This document shows positions 34,358 to 44,980 of a DNA stretch of 64,000 nucleotides, in pieces. Under the pieces are notes generated by a model that saw only the letters and a program-made list of their open reading frames with translations, had not been told where the DNA came from and did no database searches. The translations under genes and the position numbers were made by a program. This DNA is from Melampsora larici-populina 98AG31 (lineage: Eukaryota > Basidiomycota > Pucciniomycetes > Pucciniales > Melampsoraceae): assembly GCF_000204055.1 (NCBI RefSeq), contig NW_006768779.1, positions 1,489,260-1,553,259 of the forward strand, given 5' to 3'. Positions within the stretch are counted from its first letter, which is position 1. Each line of letters opens with the position of its first letter.

Positions 34358-35585
34358 ATGCCACAAGCAAACGGTATTCAAGTGAACCTAATCTGCAATG
34401 GAACACCTTTAACCGAGTATCCCAAACCCTCCTCAACACCCAACATAGTCTTTTGCGAATCCACACCTGGTCAAACTTTTCAAGTTCAATTATTAGGCCC
34501 AAAGGCAACATCAGATTGTTTAATAAAACTATATTGCGATGGAGTTTACATCAAGAGTTGTTCATACCCAAGACGTGAATGTTTATCAAAAACGTTTCAA
34601 GGGATTTACGCCCCAAACGATCCAACCAAACTGATGCCATTTAAGTTTTCAAATATTGAACTTTCTGAAGAAGATCAAAATCATTCAGAACAAATTGTTA
34701 AAAACCTTGGAACCGTTTCTTTAGAATTCTTTCATTGTAAATTTGGTTTAATTAGTAAAACTAATAAAACCAAGAAGAATTCAATCAAATCGATCCCATC
34801 ACTCGCATCTGCCAATAAATTTTCGGAAAGAAACAAAAAAGCAAGTATGATTCCACATACTATTAGCCTTGGTGATCCGATTACTGTCGACAGATCGGGA
34901 TCTTCAACTTCTCGTCCTCGTAAACAGATAGATTCAACGCCTTATCTTCGATTCGTATGGCACTACAGGTCTCGCAGTAAGTTTGAATCACTCAACGTGT
35001 CTTTGTTATCCAACCTTTTTTTCACTACTCTTTAAACTGACGGTTGATATTCATTCACCAGACTTGTTAACTACTGCCGGCCTCATTCCCCAACCCGCCA
35101 CCCCACTTCCTGACATCCAACGACCGAGACCCACTTCAGTCGCACATCGAAATGATGAAACAAGGGCAGTCCAGGGACAAAAGGCACGTGTAAAGGAGGC
35201 CAAAGAAACCAAACCCGACATCAAGCCAAAGGCCAGCGGCAGCAAGCTAAAGACAAGTGGAAGCCAGTCAGTGGTGATTGATCTTTGCGACGGCGACGAT
35301 GAAACGACCTCATTCTTTTCTAGTACTCTCGACAATCCGATCACGCTTGATGATGATGATGCAGAAGTTGGGCTAGTGATTTCTTCATCCGAAAGAGTCC
35401 TTCAAGCTAGTGGGAGTTCAAGCCGACAAATCGATACTAAACCTGTCAAGATTGAGTCGGAAAAAGCTCTTAAAGGGCACCCTAAGGAAAAGAAAAGAGT
35501 CCAGGCTAAAGTAGAAGTGAAAGAAAGTGATCGGAAGCGTGTCAAGTTGGAAATGGTGGCTGCTTCTTTGAATGAGAAACGTTGA
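34358..35585 (+). CDS. DUF7918-like protein with SUMO-interaction-like motif
   Basis: There are two exons, 34,358-34,976 and 35,062-35,585, joined at a GTAAGT/CAG intron, giving 380 residues with no break. The N-terminal part is a beta-rich domain starting NGIQVNLICNGTPLTEY, ending with YLRFVWHYRSRNLLTTAGLI. This ending resembles the DUF7918 domain widespread in basidiomycetes, of unknown function. The C-terminal half is charged and disordered. It holds SVVIDLCDGDDE, a hydrophobic core followed by acidic residues as in SUMO-interaction motifs, and a Lys/Arg-rich end (KESDRKRVKLE) that could be a nuclear signal. A nuclear role is inference. The young Gypsy element ends about 480 bases upstream. 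Confidence 0.65.
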
Positions 35586-36360
35586 AGGATAGAAAATTTA
35601 GCTCAAGATTATATAATGAAGAATCACTTTGAAGCTTGTCAAATTTTCTATACTATCCATTCATCATTTGATTTTCTAAATTCTTAGTTTTTTTTATCCT
35701 CGTCTTTTACATCATCCTGATAAACCTTTTTATTTTGTTTATGCGCAATGCACGCTTCCGTCTCCTAAACCTCATGTTGTTGTTTTTAATTTGTATCTTT
35801 TCCTATAAAGTTTGATGGTCTTGGCTCTAAAAATATAGTTCTTGTTTACGTAATCTGGATTTGTAACTTTGCTTATTGTCTTTCAAGGTTGTATCATGTT
35901 TCCTTTTTTGATATATGTACGCGAATTGACATGTTGGTATTTAACGACTCTGCTCTATTCAATAGAGTTTGACATGTTTTTTCGATGTTTTGTTCGGGTT
36001 TTGACCGCTGAGAACTTTTTAGGAACTGGGAAATGGAATATGGGTCTCAGAGAAACTAAGTATCATCTTCCTGAGCAAACAATGGCAAAGAAGATTCATA
36101 AATGTTAAAGGTCACTAAAACATAAAGACAAGTAGATAGGTCCACAAGAGATGTAGAAATCACCCTGGTGGATTGAGTATGAAACAATTCAAAGAATAAG
36201 TATCAATGATGGATGATTATGGAATACTCAAGTCCATGATGACAAGTACACTTCATCCAACCCAATCAAACCAACCCTTCACCGACTTATTGACCTCATC
36301 CAAGCCAATACCACCAAACCATCAAGTGGCCGAGGAGTTTGATCTCCAAGATTCCAAGGT
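35586..36360. other. intergenic, no gene seen
   Basis: This is the 3' flank of the DUF7918-like gene, AT-rich, with no supported ORF. Confidence 0.4.
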
Positions 36361-36430
36361 GCAGCAGGGCTACTTAGGGCTAGTCTGTATTACCACATGT
36401 ATCAGCCATTTTACTTGCCAACCTGTAAGA
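36361..36430 (+). repeat. fragment of a related Gypsy LTR
   Basis: GCAGCAGGGCTACTTAG and the following CTAGTCTGTATT resemble the reverse complement of the last part of the Gypsy LTR at 33.4-33.9 kb (TGTAGCAGGGCTACTTA and CTAGTCTGTATT). After a deletion, TGTATTACCACATGTATC resembles a further internal LTR stretch. It is a short, diverged relic of the same or a sister family in the opposite orientation. Confidence 0.55.
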
Positions 36431-36440
36431 GCATCCACAG

Positions 36441-39400
36441 CCAGGCTGTGACCCGACCCCGTGAGTCCGTGGCCGGCCCCGGGGCCAAAATCGGCACCGG
36501 GTAGACCCGTTGACCTATGGAAATTGCTCAGGGCCTACCAGGACCAGCCTCAAATTTGAGGCCACGAGGCCAGGCTCAGTGGTAGGGGCAAAAAAGCTCA
36601 CGGTAGAGGGCAAAGGTCACGGTAGGGGTAATAAAAACTTGGAAAAGAGACAATTTTGGACTGCATTTCAATGTTTATCCAAAGACTTTATGAGAGCGCA
36701 ACTACGTAGAAAGTGAAAACACGTATGAGTCACTTTACTTCAAATTCTCACGTAGAGAAACATAACGCTTCTATGTAAATGTCTACTTAGAAATGAAAAA
36801 CTATTTAAAAACTTTCACCTTTCAATTTAAAACTCTCTCTTTGACTTTGTATAAGAGCTCTAAATACCTACTTGAAAACAAAAAGGTTTTTTTGGAAATC
36901 AGTTTGTCATGTATTTAAACTTATATAACAGCTCTCAACACTTACTTGTTGGAAATCCATTGATAAGCAACTACTTCTTTAATGCCTTATTCCAGCTCTT
37001 GAGGCAGACTTGAGCTTTGAGATTGTGAGGCGTGAACGAGGCTCGGTGATCACTCATCACTCTCAAAGCGGCAGAGAACGAGCTTTCAGAAGGAGCGGAT
37101 GTGGCAGGTACAGCGAGCATTGCTTTGGCATGCAAACTAGGTTGGGCCAGTGACGTGCATTGATTGACCAGTAGACCAGAGGCTTGCAGATCTCGTCCTC
37201 TTGGGGAGCGGTGAGATATTCGTTGACCTCGTGTTTGATTGGGACTGCCTTGCGACGCTTGTTGTAATGTTGAGGTCGGTAAGGATGGACTGTTTCTTCT
37301 GGTTCAACTATCTCGATGGCGGGGTCAGCAACAGGTCTGAAATTGGCGGCGTGAGCAGTGAATTAATTGATTAAATTGTCTTGATCCCAACCGAGTGAAA
37401 GCAAGGTTTGTGCTGTGACAGCGGTGAGTTTGAGGCAAGGATCGAGTATCCCAGAGCATATGTAAACTGCCTTATTCTGGGCAGCCTCTTGGTATTGAAC
37501 GATCTTCTTGATCATTGGCATAATGACCACCTTCAGTTATTGACATTTAGAATTGGCCCAGGCCTATAATGAGCAAAGCGTCAGTATATGAATTAGTGAG
37601 TAAAAAGAAGGAAAAGGATAAAAAACAACACTGACACTTTCAAAACGGCGTACAAGCCATTGATAGTCAGGCATAACCAATGAGAAAGTCGGGTATAAAT
37701 GTCCTTCAATCCTTTTGGTCACCTCAGCAAGAGGCGCAAGGAACTGTACCAGGTTTTCAACTAGTATCCACTCGTCATGGTCAAGTTTGAAGCAATCTGA
37801 AGCTGGGTTACTGTTGATTTGATACTCTACCACAACTCGGAGCTCTACAAATCGTGAGAGTGAGGAGTGCGTTGAACACCACCGGGTCATCACCTCATGA
37901 ACCAAACCAACCTTGCGTTCCAACGTAGCACAGCTTGCAATGGCGTTAATGAGGGCGGTTTTGAGCTGACTAGAATGCTTGATCTTCTTGTGGAGGCCCC
38001 GGATACGAGTGAGAACACTTCCTATCTCAGAATGTGAGACAGGCTCGATAAACAAGGGAACAGAGGAATTGGATTGGGGAATGAGGGGATCAAGGGCATT
38101 GAGAGGTGGAGGAGCGTCCTTTTGATCAAATACTACTAACCCAGCCTTCGCAACCAAATTGATCACATGAGCAACACAACCGTGAAGATTTTGAGAAGCA
38201 TTGAATTGGGGAATCATAGTTGAAAGGGATTGTCCCATAGTGGTGTTATTGAAGGCGTTGTCGGCGGTGATGCAATATAAACGTTCGGAGAGGTGAAAGG
38301 AGTCCAGAGTATGTTTGAGCAGGGTAGCAAGGTTCACACCGGTATGGGGACCATCAATAGGCCTGAGGGCAAGGGTGATTCCATGTAAATTGAAGTAATC
38401 GGAGATCCAGTGTGCTGTTACACCAAGCATTGCGACATTTGTAGGTGATGTCCATCCGTCACAGGTGATACTGACATGGGTAACATCAAAGAGGAGGTTG
38501 ACAATTGCAGCTTGAGTTGATTCATAGGTATCCAAGATCCCGTCGGTAACAGCAGTGCGTTTCAATAAGAGGGTGTAAGCCGCTGGATTGATCATGTTGA
38601 CTAGCTCTCAGAACTCCTTGGCATCAACAAAGGACACCGGGATTTTGCGAATGACAACCATGCGGACAAGGCAGTCCTTGAGATTAGCTCTGTTGAGCGG
38701 TTTGACCTACATATAAGGAAACAAAAGAAAATGATGAGTTAAGAATAAGATAAAAAAAGATTTCAGAAATAAAGTAACTGACCTAAAAGATTAGATAACA
38801 AAAATAGAAAGAGAACAAGTCTTGTGATAACGAAAAAAGAAAATAAACACATATTGATGAGTAAAGAAGAGATAGTAACAACTAACAAATGGAAACTGAC
38901 CTTAACAGGTTCTCCGTCAATATAGAATGCCGCTACCGTGGGTTGGTTGGTTTGAATGGGGGGGTCAATATGATGAGCGCGGAAGAGGTGTCGAATCATA
39001 GATTTGGTACTACCACACTTATCAATAGTTAGAGGTATGTTGTAGATTGCAGCTGGCGTGTCAGGATCGTCGGCAGGTTGAGCAACGTCAATGAAACCTC
39101 GCCACGCTTGGCAAACATTCTTCTTAACACCGTTGACTTCCTCTTGAACAAAGTACTGCCACACCCACCATGAGCGTGCGGTGGTAGTGGTTTCAGAAGC
39201 AACTTCAGATATGGAGCTAATGGAGTCCAATGGGGTAATACTAGAAGCGGAGGATTGCATTGTGCAAAAGGAAGATGATCGGGTGATAATGGGGGATTGA
39301 CTTGGCATATGGATATTGGAAGATGATTGAAGGGATGTGTGAGCCTTGAGGGTATGCAATGATTGTCAGCTGAAGATCCTGATCTGTCAACTTTGATGAT

Positions 39401-39584
39401 TGTGAGAACTTTTTTGGATCGAAAAGGGTCGGCGGCCCCTCTGGCCCCGTTAGCCGGCACGCCCGCAGGGCTTTTGTAAGCCTCATCATGTTAGGTTTGA
39501 ATGCCCCAGGGCCAGTGCTGTCAGCCTTCCAGATAGCCTCGGGCAGTTAGGGTCAGGCAGGGCCAGGTCCGGGTCACAGCCTGG
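36441..39584 (-). mobile_element. hAT element 2 with terminal inverted repeats
   Basis: CCAGGCTGTGACCCG at 36,441-36,455 is matched by its reverse complement ending at 39,584 (GGTCCGGGTCACAGCCTGG, 39,566-39,584). The ends are GC-rich and the interior holds a minus-strand hAT transposase relic. The 8-bp target duplication expected for hAT was not found, so the true ends may lie a few bases away or the flanks may have decayed. Confidence 0.65.
36971..39359 (-). pseudogene. hAT-family transposase 2, decayed
   Basis: The N-terminal exon (39,359 to about 38,902) holds a BED-like finger (WWVWQYFVQEE, STKSMIRHLFRAHH). A second exon starts after the intron ending near 38,709 (VKPLNRANLKDCL) and meets TGA at 38,610-38,608, then continues ELVNMINPAAY. 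The core includes ITCDGWTSPTNVAMLGVTAHW and CITADNAFNNTTM, with LHGCVAHVINLVAKAG. Further on are a TAA at 37,365-37,363 and a frameshift near 37,130. The dimerisation domain (AVPATSAPSESSFSAALRVM, LKSWNKALKK) ends at TAG 36,971. At least three disabling changes show it is inactive. Confidence 0.8.
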
Positions 39585-40553
39585 AGCGGCGCGCCCAATG
39601 GTTTGTCCGCGGGTTTTTGTCAGTTCAGCCGCCCATCTCCATCAGAAATGTCTGAGGAGGACTCTGAGGAGTGTCCTTCATCATACTGAGATATTGGTTC
39701 AACAGTCTACCTCACTTGGAGCTGTTGTCACTTGACAGACAGAGTCGTGTCCAAAGAATGTAAGCGACTCTCTGTAAGAGTTTCATGCGTATAGAGTTGC
39801 AGTTGACTTTCTTTGAACGTGTTATCTCTTGCACTCTACCTTGCAATCAATAACTAGGATTCTTTTATTGGCAACTATGTATGTATCTGCTGGCCCTGTG
39901 TATCTGGCCTCTGTTGATGTAGAAGAATTTTTACTTTTTTCCACTTTTTTGAGGGCAAAGGGCGCGCCCCATTGGCGCCCGCGCCAATCCAATGCAGCTT
40001 TTTTGCGCCCGGTTCCGCCCGTTTCAAAAAGGACGTGCCCACAACATGATATGTCACCTTTATGCTGGTAAAGTGGCAAAACTTTGGCAATTCTTATAAG
40101 AGCATCCCCACCGGGCCTGAACCTTGACCCATCATACAGGGCAGCATTTATGACATATCACATGTTGTATTTTCCCTTCAGGAAGGGCAACAAGCACCGG
40201 CCAGCCTGAACAAGTCTGAAATGCTTGCTCCAAGCTCTTACGGCCGCCATCTTATGCCACAGGGATCATCTCGTGTAATACATACAATATGTTGATTTCA
40301 TATTTTAAGAGAAAAGGACGAAAAACATGATTGATTGGGCTGAAATGGGTTGCCCGGTTGCTCAAATTGTGTGGCTCATGCGTTCCAGACGACCCCAAAG
40401 AACCTGAGGGTCCAGCTCAAGATACCTGGATCGCATGACTAAGAGTGTCGCACAGCTGGCCTACGGTGGGAGTTTTTCTTGCCGGTGGGGCGTGATTTCT
40501 GGATTACGACCTGGACATGTCGAATACATCTTACGTCCGTTGACAGTCCAGGG
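39585..40553. other. intergenic with GC-rich repeat-like patches
   Basis: No gene is supported. A GC-rich patch (39,959-40,020) and the phrase TAAGAGCATCC at 40,097-40,107, shared with 36,426-36,436, suggest ends of non-autonomous elements that I could not resolve. Confidence 0.35.
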
Positions 40554-40640
40554 TCACCGGTGGTGAATCGGGAGCACCGGAGGATCCGGGGATTTCGTCT
40601 GAGAGTCTGAGAGTGAGACTTTTCTGAGAATGTGAGAATA
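40554..40640 (+). repeat. left terminal inverted repeat of KDZ-class element
   Basis: The core is CCGGAGGATCCGGGGAT at 40,577-40,593, then CTGAGAGT twice and CTGAGAAT once. It pairs with 47,525-47,609. Confidence 0.6.
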
Positions 40641-40898
40641 CACCTCCCTCAGTACACACATCGCCATAAGCATATTACATTATAAGCTGACCCAAAGGTT
40701 TTCAACGTTTTTTTATGTCAGAAACCATAAGAAATTGTACACCGTTGATGTCACATTTTTTTTCCGCCTCCGTGTTTCAAACAAAAATTTCCCAGTAATC
40801 ACCTCTTTTTTGGGACGCACACCTCACCAGCATGTCTTCGCCCATGAAAGTACCCAAAGCACTCCACTCCACGACCCAACCCGAGATCTTTGAAGACC

Positions 40899-43190
40899 AT
40901 GGTGTGCCCAACGCTTACCCACGAATTCTATTCCATGATTGGCACCAAGCTACCTCTTCCGCGAAAGGATGGTCCCACAGGGCTACTTTGTCCAGTGTGT
41001 GCGACCCAGATGAAGTACCAGAGGGCCAATGCCGACTCTTGGCTCATAGGCGTAAGACGTGATCCAATCCATGCCTACAGATGCAAACTGACTCTTAATC
41101 TTACCACCAAAACATAGTGCCTGACTGCCCAAAACGAACACAATTGGAAGACTTGGAAGTGCAACCAACTAAACCACAAGATAGCCCTCATCAACTTTGG
41201 GGTACCCAGACCAATTGTATCTACCTACCTGGACTGGGGCCCACGGATCTCACCTCAAGGTCAAATCCTCGAAGACGCGCCTTTGCATGGAGCCGAAGGA
41301 GCTCGTGGTCATCCTTACGCTAGGCCAGCACCAGGACGCGCCAAAAAACGAACGTTGCCAGCCCTGCAGTGTAAACGCATACACAAGGGTTCACTTTCTC
41401 AAAACCACAAGAAGGCAGCCAACCAAGGCTGTGCGTCTCAGTACTGCGTTGGAGTATGTACTTTATCAAGTCAGTCTTCCAATTTTTCTCTCTCTTTATG
41501 CAAGCTGACTTTTGCCCGGGAATTCATGGCAGTGCTGCAACGCTTACTCCTTGGTGGAATGCCGCGTTCATCCTCGTCTGCCGGTAGTTCCTTGTGTTCC
41601 ATCGACCAATGCTCATGGCCTGACTGATCAGCAACTCACCGCATTAGGTATAACACCTCAGCAACTTGCTGCAGTAGGCGTCATCCAAGCAGGCACCTCG
41701 GGCCCTTCAAACGGAACGATACCTTCCTCCCGTTGACCTGTTCCGGCGTCCCAGGAAAAATCCGCATAAGTGGGCTCAAGCTGCGGACACCCTGGGGCGC
41801 CGAGTGCCCTTTGAAACCATGGCTATGATTCAGAGGAACCGTGCTCAGCGCGATGAAGCAGCCGAACGTCGGACTTCAAGCCAGGTTGACATTACCAAGG
41901 TAGCCACAATCCATTTATGGGTAAACGTGAGTTAGCTATACAACGGTGAGGACTTTCGCAACTTACTAACCAATGTCCAGGGACGTATTGGTCTCTACTG
42001 CGGCCTTTCCAGTCGGTCAAATCACAGCGTTTAGACGCATTCTTTCCACAGTGGCCTCTATATTATCTGGACCAAAGCGAGCTCCTGCTGGAGGCCGTTC
42101 ATAAAGCGGTAGGCCCTTTGTGGAACCGAGCATTGAGCATATGGGATCCCAAACTCAAGGCCTGGGTAAAGTCATCTCTACTTCACTCTGGCACCTTTTA
42201 TTGTTTCCTATACACTTTTTGATTTGTTACTCATTTCACCCTTCCACATCAACTTGTTAGTGCGACACACTTGTCAACTACCCACGTCGAAACCCAACAG
42301 ACCAACGCACCATCATTGTGCGTCTCCAGTCTGCGGTGGTTCCCCAATCGGCCCTTCCGAGTAGGTCAACATCTGGTCCCTTGCCACCGGCCTCCGCGTT
42401 TCTCTCAAAAACATCACTTCCTCCTATATGCGATACACCTTCCTCCCCGGGGTCACCTGGCCATTCTCAACGTCAAGTCAGTAGTAGTGATCAGTTAGAT
42501 GCAGCGGACCCACCGAAACCACTTTGTTCTAGCCAGCAAGGACCTCCTCTCACACACGGGGCCATCATCGATTTGACCACCGACCTTCCCGAATTGGTCA
42601 CAGCTCAGCCTTTGGAAGACCCTGTCCCATCCAACCCTGATATCACGGTGGCAGGGTCTCCAGATGCTGCACCTCAAGAACCTGCCAATCAGCTTGGAAA
42701 TGTAACCGACAATTCAGGTAGCCCTGATAAACAAGAACCTTCTAAAGTGTACGCGAACATTCATGAGGCCATTCTCCCATTGTCTACCCGAGCTACACTG
42801 ACAGCATCTTGTACGACTCTCCCCAGGTTGCCCAATCTGGTTTTGGCTCAAGTACTTCAAAAGGGCTGGCCATCATCATCGGTGCCCATTGCAAAGATAC
42901 TCGCATGGTATAAGGATCAACAGGGTGGCAACGCGCCACAGCGATGGAAGGAGCATTTTGGTGGTGAGTGGAAATATGTGGAGGGCACTATGTATTGATA
43001 TCGCGGATGGATTGGCTTGGTCACATACGAGGTTATGAACGAGAGGTTTAAGTCTGAACCAAACGCAACAGTTGGCGATGCTCGTATAGTTTACAAGAAG
43101 GAATTTGACGCCAAGGCTGGCGTAAAAAAAATGGAGCAAACACAGCGAAAGTGTGGGGGCGGTGGTTATATAAAATTTAATTATATTTAA
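40899..43190 (+). pseudogene. passenger gene 1 of KDZ-class element: zinc-ribbon/Cys-rich protein, lightly broken
   Basis: Exon 1 (40,899-41,051) ends SWLIG and, after an intron (41,052-41,117), continues CLTAQNEHNWKTWKCNQL. With the preceding LLCPVCATQMKYQRANADS this makes a GRF-like zinc ribbon. A second Cys-rich stretch (LPALQCKRIH, GCASQYC, then WQCCNAY) follows to about 41,560. Next come a linker, a frameshift near 41,700, FRRPRKNPHKWAQAADTLGR, an intron to about 41,980, and a domain with YWSLLRPFQSV and CDTLVNYPRRN. The C-terminus (AKILAWYKDQQGGNAPQRW, YRGWIGLV) resembles a DNA-binding fold such as GCR1_C. A TGA at 42,996-42,998 splits it. The combination suggests nucleic-acid binding in transposition; the exact role is unknown. 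Confidence 0.55.
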
Positions 43191-43657
43191 TGTTTTCGTA
43201 ATTCAGTATACCTCAGTGTTGACCCTTTTTTTATGTAGTACAGAGTACAGTACATGCTTTATTGACAAATTGGTAATCAGACTAATCAGTGCAATTATGT
43301 GAATCTTTTGATAAACATTCCTTTGATCACTCCATGAGCTTCCGAAACCTCAATCAGCCCACCCTTGGGTTGAGCAAGCAACACTCTCACAAAGGCTGCA
43401 GCGTCGCAGGGTCCCTTGCTCGCGACCCTGACTGAACACCAATGGCATCTTGAAGTAGTTACGCAGGGTGAATCTTGACGCACCCTGTTGGCGTTTCGAT
43501 TTCAGGGTCTTCAGGGTTGTATCTTAGATGTCCATCAGGACCCTTACCCAGTTTTCCAGTCGTACGTTTCACCGATGAGTCTCTTGACCTCATTTAACTT
43601 GTTGAGAAAGGTCAGGATTCTCCGCCCCAACCTCACTCACAATCAATTTTAACTGAC

Positions 43658-44509
43658 ATGGGTTATCCAGCGATTATGACCGCGACTGTACCTACCACCG
43701 CCGAAGTCAGTTATTCACTCATTCAGGTCCTGCTCCGTAATATTTGGCTTATTATTTTTCATTTTAGGCTGTTTGTTTTTGGGGGAATGATTTCATGCCG
43801 TGGTACTCCAACTCAACCGAAATCGTTTTGGAAGATGTTATACCGGAACCCATCAAAGTATATGGACATGTCATACCCCCAGACCGCCTCCGCGCAAACA
43901 GGACATATCAAATCTCCGGACCCTTCGGCCAGGATTCTAACACTGGGGAAGGCATGATAACCTTTGGATCTGACACCCAAACCTTCCTCGGGTTTGACCA
44001 TCCTGAACGTGAAGCCGTTGCTGGCAGGGCAATGATTAATGGAATAGGCCAAGTTCTTGATGTCCATTTTGACGATGTAGTGAATCAAGGAGGTTTATGG
44101 AATCTGACTGTCAACCTTCAACACGAGTACTACGACCCTGTAGTCAGTCCACTTGCATCCTTTGTGATTTGATGAATGACTTACATGGCTCACTTTATAA
44201 TTCATTTACACTCAACGGCATTCGCAGCAACAAAAGGTCATTGAATTTCCGATCACATATTCTTTTGGCTATATGACTCCGGCCAGTTTTGAGTGGAAGC
44301 ACATATACTCGGGTTCTACCATGTGGGTCCATGGCTCGGTGGTCGCCAAAGATGCCGACTCTCATCGCCTCATTGTCCAAGTAAGTGCCTTTCTCATGTC
44401 ACCTCCTCGTCAGGCAATGTCCGTGCTCAATTGACTGACAAATACGATTGTCTCTTTTACTTAGGTGCTTGACTATTCTTGTTTAGGCAAGGTTCCCGAG
44501 ATATTCTGA
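43658..44509 (+). CDS. passenger gene 2 of KDZ-class element: small intact protein, possibly OB-fold
   Basis: There are four exons (43,658-43,705; 43,768-44,142; 44,228-44,380; 44,465-44,509), and all introns are GT-AG and keep the frame, giving 206 residues. The sequence is beta-rich with two similar-looking halves: IKVYGHVIPPDRLRANRTY and IYSGSTMWVHGSVVAKDADS. This pattern (G-x-V then turn, then hydrophobic strands) is reminiscent of OB-fold single-strand DNA-binding proteins. I do not recognise the family for certain. It has no frameshift or stop, although its neighbours 450 bases away on either side are broken. Its location inside the inverted repeats makes it likely cargo or an accessory of the element. 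Confidence 0.6.
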
Positions 44510-44980
44510 CAGGTCATTTAATCATTCTTTGCGAATCACAATGTGATCTATCCTGTTTCTCTTTGATCGGTGGAGTTACATGTCGCTTTGAGATCACTTG
44601 TAGTCACAACTAAAGTTGTTAATTAATGTTAATCATCCAGATTCACCTTCCTTGCAATTGCAATCGTCAATATACCTGACCAACCTTATCCCACTACTTA
44701 CCTTTCAGATACTTCTAGGTTTAAATGATATGATGATATAACCACAGTGCGCGACAGATAAAAAATGCGTGAGCAGACTGAATCCAGTCTGTTCGCCAAA
44801 TGAGTGAGGCAAAACTAACAACAGTAACTAGTATCTTATAGACTTTTGAAAAAGGTCATGCGTTTTCATTTGATTTCATACACAAATAATACTTCAGGAA
44901 GTATCATACATATGGTGACCTTCTTAAAAGGCTGTATCAGATTCAGCAATATCAGATGACACATCATTATCAGACAATTC

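Noticed and set aside
41115..41117. TAG as a fourth lesion in passenger gene 1
   Set aside because: It is the last codon-like triplet of a GT-AG intron (41,052-41,117). Splicing removes it and completes a zinc ribbon.
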